A DNA stretch of 64,000 bases from Spirosoma rhododendri (GTDB lineage: Bacteria; Bacteroidota; Bacteroidia; Cytophagales; Spirosomataceae), in NCBI RefSeq assembly GCF_012849055.1, contig NZ_CP051677.1, positions 992,001 through 1,056,000 of the forward strand, in the 5' to 3' direction. A model generated the notes under the pieces. The model was not told the origin of the DNA, did no database searches, and was given only the letters and a program-made list of their open reading frames with translations. The translations under genes and the position numbers were made by a program. The number at the start of each line of letters is the position of its first letter. Position 1 is the stretch's first letter. This document shows positions 40,998 through 49,135 of the stretch, in pieces.

Positions 40998-42779
40998 CTA
41001 GCGGGGTGAATTGTCGAAAGTCAACTTGTTTATCATCGCGTCGCTGGCGTCTTTCATCAGTTGACTGGCCGTGTCGTCGCCCGCCTGCAAATCACCTTCG
41101 TTCATCAGCGCTCCCTGACTCAGATCGGGCCGGGCGTCGGTGCTGATGAATGTGCTCAACGATTGCACAACGGCCTCCAGGTTATCAATTCGGCTTTGCA
41201 GGTCGATACCGGTGGCTGCACCCTGGCCAATGGGCTGGATGGGATTGATGACCGGATCGCGGATTGGGTCGGGAATAGGAACGGGCACCTCGATGATTGG
41301 CTTACGCGTATCGCGCAGGTCTTTCTGGAGCTTACCAGTTTCGATGACCTCGTTCTTTTCCAGCTTGCGCTCCTTGATTTCTTTAATCTCCAGCTTTTCA
41401 ACCTTTTCCAGCTTGCGTTCTTTGATCTCCTTGACGTCCTTGATTTCGCCTTTACCTTCTTTGATAAGCAGCTTCGTCAGTCGATCGTAAGCGCGTTTGG
41501 CGCCGATAATACCCGCGCCCGAATGCTGGTCCCAACCGGCCGGGCCAATATCTTTCGCCGTAGCGATGAGCGCATTTTTGATGCTATCGGGCGACGCCGA
41601 AGGTTTCCCCTGTTTCAGCAAGGCGCATACCCCGGCCGCGATAGGTGTTGCCGCCGATGTACCGCTGTCGGAATTGAAATAACCGGTGAAGTGCGTGATG
41701 CTGCAAAAGTCGGGTTTGTGCGGATCGAGCGAAGCGGGGCCCTGACTGCTGTAGCCCACAAACTGCTCGTCTTTGTTGACGGCACCAACGGTTATCACGC
41801 GCGGATGGCCGTTGGCTCCCCAGATGCTTTGCCCCGGCCCACTGCTGGCACAGCGCCCGTCGGGGCAGGTGTCGCCACAGTTACCGGCGGCAAACAGGAC
41901 GATGATACCCGCGTCGATGGCTTCGACGACTTTGCGCGTGAAGGGGTGGTTGGGGTTGCTGACGTAATCGGGGGCAGAAGCAATGTTGAAAATACCCCAG
42001 CTATTCGTCAGGACGTGGGGCGTTCCGTTGCTGGCATGCTGGTTGATTGCCCATTGAAATGCCTGCAACGCGTTGGACAGCAGTCCCGTCGTGTTCGCGG
42101 CATCGGCAATTCGCAGGTCGTAGATCCGGCTGTTGGGAGCCATGCCCAGCACGTCGGTTGAGCACATGTTGCCGTGGTAGTTCCAACCCGAGCCGCGCGT
42201 ACCCCAGCTATCGGTCGGCCAGCCGCCGATGACGTTATTGATCGTACGAGCCGGTGCTTCGCCACCGGCCAGCGTCCGGCCCGTGGCCGTGATTCCTCCG
42301 TCGACCACACCGACCACAATACCCTCGCCCCGTTTGCCTGCGTTCCAGATCTGGTTGACGCCCAAATAGGTAGCAACGTCGGCAATGGTACCGTGTGGCG
42401 TACCGGGCGAACAATCGCAGGGTGGAATGGGGCAGGCAATGGGTTCTATTTCCGGGTCCGACCAGATTTCAATTACATCGGGGCTTGCTTTGGCGGCTTC
42501 CCGTTGCGCATCAGTCAGCGTCGCCTTGACGACGATATGCTGATTGTCTTCATTGGCCGCGAGCATCGCTTCCCGCTGCGTATTGGAAGGACGAACCGGC
42601 ACCGGATTAAACGACGGATCAACGACAAAGCCCAGCGTTGAGGCTACGGTTGTGGCCCGAATTGTCGTTTCAAATTGTAGCCCGGCCTGCAAGCCTGCCT
42701 GTGGTACTTTGATCTCGACCAGCACACTCTGCCCGGCGGCCAACGACTCGTCGGTTGCGGGGTTAGCTTGTTTTTTCAT
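40998..42779 (-). CDS. leaderless S8 (subtilisin-like) peptidase with charged C-terminal tail
   Basis: This 593-residue protein has no signal peptide (MKKQANPATDESLAAGQSVL), then an N-terminal region of about 150 residues with an IEPIACPIPPCDC cluster, and a subtilase domain with catalytic Asp160 (VVGVVDGGIT), His202 (NYHGNMCST), oxyanion Asn300 (LFAAGNCGD) and Ser375 (SGTSAATP). Extra Cys residues at 301, 305 and 310 lie near the active site. After about residue 430 comes a Lys/Glu-rich part with a repeated KEIKERKLEK unit, then a Pro-rich stretch and a coiled-coil-like end. An S8 protease without leader is unusual and suggests cytoplasmic action or an unknown export route. It is the first gene of the cassette, 56 bases before the next. 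Confidence 0.88.
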   Translation of the reverse strand: MKKQANPATDESLAAGQSVLVEIKVPQAGLQAGLQFETTIRATTVASTLGFVVDPSFNPVPVRPSNTQREAMLAANEDNQHIVVKATLTDAQREAAKASPDVIEIWSDPEIEPIACPIPPCDCSPGTPHGTIADVATYLGVNQIWNAGKRGEGIVVGVVDGGITATGRTLAGGEAPARTINNVIGGWPTDSWGTRGSGWNYHGNMCSTDVLGMAPNSRIYDLRIADAANTTGLLSNALQAFQWAINQHASNGTPHVLTNSWGIFNIASAPDYVSNPNHPFTRKVVEAIDAGIIVLFAAGNCGDTCPDGRCASSGPGQSIWGANGHPRVITVGAVNKDEQFVGYSSQGPASLDPHKPDFCSITHFTGYFNSDSGTSAATPIAAGVCALLKQGKPSASPDSIKNALIATAKDIGPAGWDQHSGAGIIGAKRAYDRLTKLLIKEGKGEIKDVKEIKERKLEKVEKLEIKEIKERKLEKNEVIETGKLQKDLRDTRKPIIEVPVPIPDPIRDPVINPIQPIGQGAATGIDLQSRIDNLEAVVQSLSTFISTDARPDLSQGALMNEGDLQAGDDTASQLMKDASDAMINKLTFDNSPR

Positions 42780-42812
42780 GACTCCATGCGTTGTTTAGGA
42801 TGTTTGACTAAC

Positions 42813-42851
42813 GGGTGTTGCAACGACCACTGCGGTATAGTCGCAACACCC
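42813..42851 (-). terminator. stem-loop between MFS gene and S8 protease gene
   Basis: GGGTGTTGC at 42813-42821 pairs perfectly with GCAACACCC at 42843-42851, and the inner AACGAC / GTCG bases extend it. It lies 58 bases after the MFS stop and 34 before the protease start, and may end the MFS transcript. No T-run. Confidence 0.45.
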
Positions 42852-42908
42852 AATGAGTCCGGAAACAGCCTTTGAGCCAACGGTCGGGCGATGAAAAACG
42901 GGACGCAA

Positions 42909-44165
42909 TCAGTGACCGGCCGAGCTGGTCACGGTGAGTTTGGTAGCGGGTTGCATCCGGTTGAAGAGAGTCAGCAGAACAAGCAGCAGGCCGATGGGAA
43001 CAAGCGAAAAATAGAAGGCCGTCTGTCCGCCGTACGCTTCAAACACGTGTCCCGTGATCAGTGAACCGGTGGTGCCGCCGAGGGCCGAGAAAATCACGAT
43101 CAGCCCTGCCATCGGGCCGTGTTGCCGCAGGGGCAGGCTGCTCAGAATGGCTGAGTTGATAGCCGGGTAGATGGGCGCGATAAACAGTCCGATCATCGGA
43201 AAAACGAAAGCCGCCAGCGGTGCGCTGCTCCAGCCCGTTACGCTGCGCCCATCGACGGAAGCCGCCAGCGGCAGGGCCAGCAGCACCAGCCCACCCGCGA
43301 TGACCAGACAGATCATCAGCAGCCAGTACCACGACAGCCGACGCAGTACCAGCCCCGCCAGAAACCGACCCAGCGCGGTACTTGCCGCCAGAATACTCGC
43401 CATCTGAATACTGAGCGACGTCGGCAGTTTCAGAATCTGACTGTTGAAGGTCGGGAGCCAGCTCATAATCCCCTGCTCCATCAGCACGTAAATAAAGGCC
43501 GACATAACGAACACCAGCACAACGGGTGTGACGGCCAACCGAAGCATATCGCCCAAATCATCCGTCAGGTTTTTACCGGCTTCGTGCTGCACACTCGACT
43601 CATCGACCGGCGTGCTGAGCAGTAGCAGAAAAGCCAGCCCCGCGATAGCCGCCAGCACATAGTACACCGTCAGCCAGGCGGTCGATTTGGGATTGGTATC
43701 GTCGACGAAGGCGCTGAACAGAAAATAGCCCGACAGTACGCCGATCATGAAAAACGATTCCAGAAAATTCATGAAGCTGGCGTGCGCGTTCCGGTCTTCG
43801 GTGACGAGGCCGATCGTGGCGAAGACCGATACTTTGATAAGCGCGAAGCTGGCCCCCGTAGCGGCAAAGAGCAGCTTGGTTGTCCAGAACGTCGGCACCT
43901 GCGGCATCAGCAGGCAGGCCAGCGCAACCATCGCCAGCGCGATCAGCATGGCCCGTTTGTAGCCGATCCGGGTTATGTAGGAAGCCACCAGAAACGACAC
44001 AAACGCGATGGTCAGGTCTTTGAACGCTTCCAGCACACTGGCCGACGAGGCCGATACGCCGTAGTTGTTCTGAACCTGCAAAATCACGGTGCCAACACTA
44101 TTGAGCAGGATGGCAAAAACAAAGTAATTCAGCAACAAAGACAGTTTGATGCGCCAATGATTCAT
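42909..44165 (-). CDS. MFS transporter next to trehalase
   Basis: This 418-residue protein has twelve hydrophobic segments and the fold of the major facilitator superfamily (FVSFLVASYITRIGYKRAML in the 2-3 loop, AASTALGRFLAGLVLRRLS in the 8-9 loop). The gene is divergent from the trehalase gene, with 145 bases between them, which makes import of trehalose or a related sugar the leading guess. No signal for a periplasmic partner exists. Upstream on its strand a TTG and a TAATTTTT stand 22 bases apart, a near-match to the Bacteroidota promoter. The same region holds ACTTTGGTAAAGT, a small dyad that could be an operator. Confidence 0.88.
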   Translation of the reverse strand: MNHWRIKLSLLLNYFVFAILLNSVGTVILQVQNNYGVSASSASVLEAFKDLTIAFVSFLVASYITRIGYKRAMLIALAMVALACLLMPQVPTFWTTKLLFAATGASFALIKVSVFATIGLVTEDRNAHASFMNFLESFFMIGVLSGYFLFSAFVDDTNPKSTAWLTVYYVLAAIAGLAFLLLLSTPVDESSVQHEAGKNLTDDLGDMLRLAVTPVVLVFVMSAFIYVLMEQGIMSWLPTFNSQILKLPTSLSIQMASILAASTALGRFLAGLVLRRLSWYWLLMICLVIAGGLVLLALPLAASVDGRSVTGWSSAPLAAFVFPMIGLFIAPIYPAINSAILSSLPLRQHGPMAGLIVIFSALGGTTGSLITGHVFEAYGGQTAFYFSLVPIGLLLVLLTLFNRMQPATKLTVTSSAGH

Positions 44166-44310
44166 ACAGACAAGTTCGGTAGGGTGAAGAACTAAAAATT
44201 AGTCCTGCAACTTTGGTAAAGTTCAACAATTGTCAAAGTTTGACGACTAAATCCTATCACGCGCCGGGACAAATACAAACGGACCTGGTTACTAAAAAAA
44301 ACGTACTGCA

Positions 44311-45837
44311 TTGACTACCAAAACCCGCCCCCTGTCGCCCGATCAGTTGTTTGGTGATCTGTTCATCGCGGTGCAGACCAGCAAGCTGTTTCCCGACTCG
44401 AAAACGTTTGTCGACTGCATCCCCCACACAGCCCCCGATCAGCTTATGGCGCTGTACGAAGTCGAAAAAAATGAGCCTGACTTCGACCTTAAGGCGTTCG
44501 TACTGAAGCATTTCATTATACCAACTCCCGCTGTCGACAAGTTTGAAAGCGATATTGCCGCCGGTACCGTTGCGCATATTCACCAACTGTGGGACCGCCT
44601 GACGCGCCCCGCCGACGAAGCCGTGCCCTACGATTCGCGGGTGCCGCTGCCGAAGCCCTACGTGGTGCCGGGTGGCCGCTTCCGCGAGATTTTCTACTGG
44701 GATAGCTACTTCACCATGCTGGGATTGATGGACTCGAATCGGCACGACCTGATGCGCGATATGATCGACAACTTCGCCCACCTGATTGACGAGTTTGGCT
44801 ACATCCCCAACGGCAACCGAACGTACTTTCTTAGCCGGTCGCAACCGCCTTATTTCGCCCTGATGATTGGTTTACTGACCGAGGTCGACGGCTCCGACGT
44901 ACTGACGAAGTACCTGCCGCAGCTTCAGCGCGAATACGATTTCTGGATGGATGGCGCGGGCGATTCAGCCCAACCTGTAAACCGCCGTACGGTGCGTCTC
45001 AGCAGGCTGCCAGGTACCGTGCTGAACCGGTACTGGGACGATACGCCCACACCCCGACCCGAAGCTTATCGGGAAGAATTGCACCTGTCGGACGCGCTGA
45101 AACTGGCGGGGCCGCGGGCTGGTGAACTGTACACGCACATCCGGGCAGCCTGCGAATCGGGCTGGGATTTCAGCAGCCGATGGATGGCAAACGCGTCGAC
45201 GATGGCCACCATTCGCGCGGCCGACATCGTCCCCGTCGATCTGAATTGTCTGCTGTATGCGCTGGAAGATACGCTCCGGCAAGCCTACGGATACGCCGGG
45301 CAACAGGTGCAGGCCGCGCAGTTTGAGCAGCTGGCCAACGCCCGAAAACAAGCCATCATGACGCTGTTCTGGGACGAGAAAACCCGCTTCTTCTACGATT
45401 ACGACCTGGTCAACGATCGACTCGTCCCGGAGCTGACACTGGCGGGCGCGTTTCCGCTTTTCTTCAATCTGGCAACTGACTTACAGGCGAATTTTGTCCA
45501 TGACCACCTGAAAGCGAGCTTTCTACAGGCAGGTGGCTGGGTCACAACGCTTCAGCGAACCGGGCAGCAGTGGGACTGGCCGAACGGTTGGGCACCGCTG
45601 CAATGGATCGTTTACAAAGGGCTGACCAACTATCACTTTACCGAAACGGCTGATACCGGCCGCGACAACTGGCTGGACCTGAACGACCGCGTTTTCAGGG
45701 CAACAGGCAAGATGATGGAAAAGTATAACGTGGTCGATGCCGCGCTGAGAACGGGGGGCGGGGAATACCCGAATCAGGACGGTTTCGGCTGGACAAATGG
45801 CGTTTATTTACGATTTCATAAATTCGCTAACAAGTGA
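44311..45837 (+). CDS. treF: trehalase (GH37)
   Basis: This 508-residue protein shows both family signatures: PGGRFREIFYWDSYF (near residue 115) and QWDWPNGWAPLQW (near residue 415), along with LFIAVQTSKLFPDSKTFVD at the N-terminus and GGEYPNQDGFGWTNGVYL near the end. It hydrolyses trehalose to two glucose. No signal peptide is seen, so it is the cytoplasmic TreF type, consistent with a partner MFS carrier across the divergent gap. The start must be TTG 44311: the only upstream in-frame codons before a TAA at 44293-44295 are not starts, and no ATG occurs before the conserved N-terminal part. A hairpin follows at 45881-45921. Confidence 0.95.
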   Translation: MTTKTRPLSPDQLFGDLFIAVQTSKLFPDSKTFVDCIPHTAPDQLMALYEVEKNEPDFDLKAFVLKHFIIPTPAVDKFESDIAAGTVAHIHQLWDRLTRPADEAVPYDSRVPLPKPYVVPGGRFREIFYWDSYFTMLGLMDSNRHDLMRDMIDNFAHLIDEFGYIPNGNRTYFLSRSQPPYFALMIGLLTEVDGSDVLTKYLPQLQREYDFWMDGAGDSAQPVNRRTVRLSRLPGTVLNRYWDDTPTPRPEAYREELHLSDALKLAGPRAGELYTHIRAACESGWDFSSRWMANASTMATIRAADIVPVDLNCLLYALEDTLRQAYGYAGQQVQAAQFEQLANARKQAIMTLFWDEKTRFFYDYDLVNDRLVPELTLAGAFPLFFNLATDLQANFVHDHLKASFLQAGGWVTTLQRTGQQWDWPNGWAPLQWIVYKGLTNYHFTETADTGRDNWLDLNDRVFRATGKMMEKYNVVDAALRTGGGEYPNQDGFGWTNGVYLRFHKFANK

Positions 45838-45880
45838 AATAACCAAGTAATCAAATTTTCCAAATATGGTACCATAATTG

Positions 45881-45921
45881 CACACGAGCTTGTCAACATG
45901 TTTTGTTGATAAACTCGTGTG
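45881..45921 (+). terminator. stem-loop after trehalase gene
   Basis: CACACGAG at 45881-45888 pairs with CTCGTGTG at 45914-45921, and the inner CTTGTCAACA / TGTTGATAAA bases add a longer imperfect stem. It lies 43 bases after the trehalase stop and ends 3 bases before the next ATG, so it overlaps that gene's leader. Confidence 0.55.
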
Positions 45922-45924
45922 TCT

Positions 45925-46677
45925 ATGAAAGCGCTTTTTGTATCTATACTGCTGCTCGGGCTGGTCCAGGCGTCGTTCGGTCAGAAGACGTTTATTCTGT
46001 CAATGCAGGATAAAAAAGCGTTCGTAGCGGTATCAGCGGGGGTTAGCCTACCAGTTGGCGAATACGGCAGCGGGGTCGCGGGTACGCAACGGGCCAGTAT
46101 GGCGGGGCCGGGTCTGGCCGTCAGTCTATCGGCAGGGTACCGGCTACTGGATCATGCTGGCCTGATGGCGAAAGTAGAACAGCACCGCAACACGATCCAG
46201 ACACGCGCGCTGGTCGAGTCGGTCGACGCCACCCACTCAACCGACTGGTCGGTAAACTCCGGCGACTGGTCGGTAACAACATTCATGGCCGGTCCGTACG
46301 TCACCATTCCGAAAGGCCGCTTTTCGTTCGACGGACGGATACTGGCGGGCTGGGCGCGGGCTACCATGCCCGACACCCAGGTAAGCGGTACGTACGGCAG
46401 CACGCCCGTAACGATGCAGACGATCGGGTCGCAAAGCTCGGCGCTTACCGCCGGGGCAGGCACTACCGTTCGATACCGGCTGAACCCCTGGCTATCGGCC
46501 CACGCCAACGCCGATTTCAGTTACGCTGTTCTGACGTTTGCCAATCTGTCGTCGAAGGCCTGGAGCGCCAACGGGGTTTCCGAAACACCTTTTTACAGCA
46601 GCGATCGACAGATCTGCGTCGTTAGTGCATCCGTTGGCCTTACGATCCTGCTCGTCAACGCCAATCGGCCCTTTTAG
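45925..46677 (+). CDS. outer membrane beta-barrel protein
   Basis: This 250-residue protein from ATG 45925 starts with a signal peptide (MKALFVSILLLGLVQASFGQ). The mature part has alternating beta-strand patterns with aromatic and glycine residues (KAFVAVSAGVSLPVGEYGSG, SMAGPGLAVSLSAGYRLLDH, SFDGRILAGWARATMP, SALTAGAGTTVRYRLNPWLS) and ends with VSASVGLTILLV, typical of small outer-membrane porin-like barrels. No functional motif is seen. A stem-loop just before the ATG could limit translation or end the upstream transcript. The neighbours do not indicate a role. Confidence 0.75.
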   Translation: MKALFVSILLLGLVQASFGQKTFILSMQDKKAFVAVSAGVSLPVGEYGSGVAGTQRASMAGPGLAVSLSAGYRLLDHAGLMAKVEQHRNTIQTRALVESVDATHSTDWSVNSGDWSVTTFMAGPYVTIPKGRFSFDGRILAGWARATMPDTQVSGTYGSTPVTMQTIGSQSSALTAGAGTTVRYRLNPWLSAHANADFSYAVLTFANLSSKAWSANGVSETPFYSSDRQICVVSASVGLTILLVNANRPF

Positions 46678-46757
46678 CCACCCTCCCAACCGTTTATCCC
46701 CGGCAACTTGCAGCAGGTGAGTCCGTATCGTAGCTTCGGCCTGTAAACACTGCTGCT

Positions 46758-47378
46758 ATGACTCCGCTTCGCCAACGTGCCGTACTCCGTCGCGTCAAAG
46801 ATATTACCCTCAGCACCACGCTTTCGCTGGCCCTGCTGAACGGCTCTGTATTGCTGCAAAGCTGTGGCAACGACCGCAGCGACGACGAAGCCGAACGGAC
46901 GGAAACCCGGTTCGACCGGGGCGTTCGCACCTACATTACCGAAACCCAGCCGGGCACGTTTAAAATCACGGATGAGGTACAGGTCGGGCCAGACAAAGCT
47001 GGGGCTATCGTCAGTTACGCCGACGGACACCGCGACACACTGAGCGTGGCAGCGGCCAAACGGCTGGTCGACACCGACTCGTCGACGCGAACCTACCTTA
47101 ACAATCCGGGCGCTTACCACGGCATGCATCATAGCGGCCTGTCGAGTGCGCTAATGTGGGGTAGTCTCGGGTACATGCTTGGCCGGTCGACAGCCCCGCA
47201 ATTTCGCGACGATGAACGGCGGTACGGCGCAGGCGTATACGCCAACCGTGGGCTATACGAACGCTCCAGCCAGGTCGGCGAACAGGTCCGCTCGTCGCGG
47301 GTCGTGCGTACCAGTCGGCCATCGGGTGGGCGTAGTGGCTTTTTTGGTCGCAGCCGTAGCGGTGGCTTTTCGTCCTAG
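46758..47378 (+). CDS. YgiB/DUF1190-like protein
   Basis: This 206-residue protein has an N-terminal hydrophobic stretch with LSLALLNGSVLLQSCG (lipobox-like SC), a middle region with RTYITETQPGTFKITDEVQV and AAAKRLVDTDSSTRTYLNNP, and a C-terminal Gly/Ser/Arg-rich tail (SRPSGGRSGFFGRSRSGGFS). The tail and position near a YgiC-type gene suggest YgiB/DUF1190, a family of unknown function that usually stands directly beside ygiC. I rely on organisation more than on clear sequence identity. It is probably a lipoprotein. The glpD gene lies between it and the ygiC-like gene, all on the same strand, with gaps of 80 and 24 bases. Confidence 0.55.
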   Translation: MTPLRQRAVLRRVKDITLSTTLSLALLNGSVLLQSCGNDRSDDEAERTETRFDRGVRTYITETQPGTFKITDEVQVGPDKAGAIVSYADGHRDTLSVAAAKRLVDTDSSTRTYLNNPGAYHGMHHSGLSSALMWGSLGYMLGRSTAPQFRDDERRYGAGVYANRGLYERSSQVGEQVRSSRVVRTSRPSGGRSGFFGRSRSGGFSS

Positions 47379-47458
47379 CAGTAAGCCGGTTACTGGCTTC
47401 CCAAATAGAGTTGACTTACAGCGTACTTGTCGTAGCTAGCTTGACGTATCTTTACACT

Positions 47459-49111
47459 ATGAACCGGGACGCTGCCAAGAGACAATTACAAACCGATCAG
47501 TTCGACATCTGTATTATCGGTGCTGGGGCCAGCGGTGCCGGTGCCGCCCTCGACGCGGCCCTGCGCGGTTATCGGGTTGCCCTGATCGACCGGGGCGACT
47601 TTTCGGGCGAAACCTCATCGCGGTCGACCAAGCTCATTCACGGGGGCGTTCGCTACCTGGAGCAGGCCATCAAAAAACTTGATTTGGCGCAGCTGAAACA
47701 GGTGCGGCACGGACTGGCCGAACGCCGGACCGTTATCCGCAACGCGCCCCACCTGGCGCATCCGCTGGGCCTGCTGACCCCCGTCTTCAGTCGGTTTGAA
47801 GGGCTTTATATTTCCTTCGGCCTGGCGTTGTACGATTTTTTTGCCCACGACAGTACCTTTCCAAAAGGGCAGTGGTTGAGCCGGAAACAGGCACTGGCGA
47901 CCATGCCGACGCTGACACCCCGGATGCACAGTGCCGTGCAGTACTACGACGGGCAGCTCAACGACGCCCGCTATGCGCTGGCACTGGCGCAGTCGGCCGC
48001 CGAAGCAGGGGCAACTGTTGCCAACTACGTCGCCCTCACCGGCTTTTCGCACGATACCACAGGCCGTGTTAATCAGGCGACACTGACTGATCAACTGACG
48101 GGCGACTCACTTACGGTACGAGCCAAACTTTTCCTCAACTGTACCGGCCCCTACGCCGACGCGGTCCGGCTGATGGCGAACCCCGCGCTTGAACCGCGCA
48201 TTCGGCCCAGCAAAGGCGTTCATATCGTACTGCCCCGGTCGGTGCTCAACAGCGACAGTGCCATCCTCATCCCGAAAACACCCGACGGCCGGGTGGTTTT
48301 TGCCATCCCCTTCGGCGACAGCGTATTTGTGGGTACGACCGACGACGATTATCACTCGCTGAGCGAAGAGCCGGTGCTGGAACCCGCCGAAGTCGATTAC
48401 CTGCTCGAAACCCTGGCCCCTTACGTAGCGGAAGTACCCAAACGATCGGACGTGCGGGCGGGATTCGGCGGGATTCGGCCCCTGATCGTTAGTAGCCGGG
48501 CCGACACCAAGACGCTGCTGCGCGACCACGAAGTCGAACACGACGAAACATCCGGCCTGCTGAGCCTGCTCGGTGGTAAGTGGACGACTTATCGCCTGAT
48601 GGCGCAGGACGCTATTGACCGGGCGGGGGCGCAGCTAAACCAACCAGTAGCCTGCACCACGGCGACGCATTACCTGGTCGGGGGTGAGGGCTACCACTTT
48701 GCCGACTGGGCGAAACTACAGCAGCAGTATAACCTGCCCGACGACGTGTGTCAGCACCTGCTGCGCACCTACGGTAACCGCGCTGACCGGGTAGCCGCGC
48801 TGACGCGTACCGATGCGTCGCTGGCCGACCGGCTTCTCGATGGGCAACCGTATATCCGGGCGGAAGTACTGTATCAGGTGGAGCACGAAATGGCGGTCAC
48901 CCTGCGCGACGTACTGGCCCGGCGCTGGCGGCTCGAACTGGCCGACTGGCAGCTGACCGCACAGGCGGCTCCGCAGGTAGCCGATCTGATGGCGCAGTCG
49001 CTCGGCTGGACCACCGGACAGCGCGATAGTTATCTATCCGACTACCTGTCGCTGCTGACCGCTTTCCGCGAACAGGCCGGTATGCCAACCGACGCCCGTT
49101 CGTTTGCCTAG
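47459..49111 (+). CDS. glpD: glycerol-3-phosphate dehydrogenase (FAD-dependent)
   Basis: From ATG 47459 the product has 550 residues. The FAD-binding loop FDICIIGAGASGAGAALDAA is near the N-terminus, followed by SSRSTKLIHGGVRYLEQAI, a GlpD hallmark, and later VRAGFGGIRPLIV, GLLSLLGGKWTTYRLMAQDA and the C-terminal helical domain. It oxidises glycerol-3-phosphate to dihydroxyacetone phosphate and passes electrons to quinone at the inner membrane. Length is usual. It stands between a YgiB-like and a YgiC-like gene, with no glpF or glpK in the window. The longer frame from 47411 begins with TTG and is rejected. Confidence 0.95.
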   Translation: MNRDAAKRQLQTDQFDICIIGAGASGAGAALDAALRGYRVALIDRGDFSGETSSRSTKLIHGGVRYLEQAIKKLDLAQLKQVRHGLAERRTVIRNAPHLAHPLGLLTPVFSRFEGLYISFGLALYDFFAHDSTFPKGQWLSRKQALATMPTLTPRMHSAVQYYDGQLNDARYALALAQSAAEAGATVANYVALTGFSHDTTGRVNQATLTDQLTGDSLTVRAKLFLNCTGPYADAVRLMANPALEPRIRPSKGVHIVLPRSVLNSDSAILIPKTPDGRVVFAIPFGDSVFVGTTDDDYHSLSEEPVLEPAEVDYLLETLAPYVAEVPKRSDVRAGFGGIRPLIVSSRADTKTLLRDHEVEHDETSGLLSLLGGKWTTYRLMAQDAIDRAGAQLNQPVACTTATHYLVGGEGYHFADWAKLQQQYNLPDDVCQHLLRTYGNRADRVAALTRTDASLADRLLDGQPYIRAEVLYQVEHEMAVTLRDVLARRWRLELADWQLTAQAAPQVADLMAQSLGWTTGQRDSYLSDYLSLLTAFREQAGMPTDARSFA

Positions 49112-49135
49112 CACTCCCTATACACTTGATAAATT

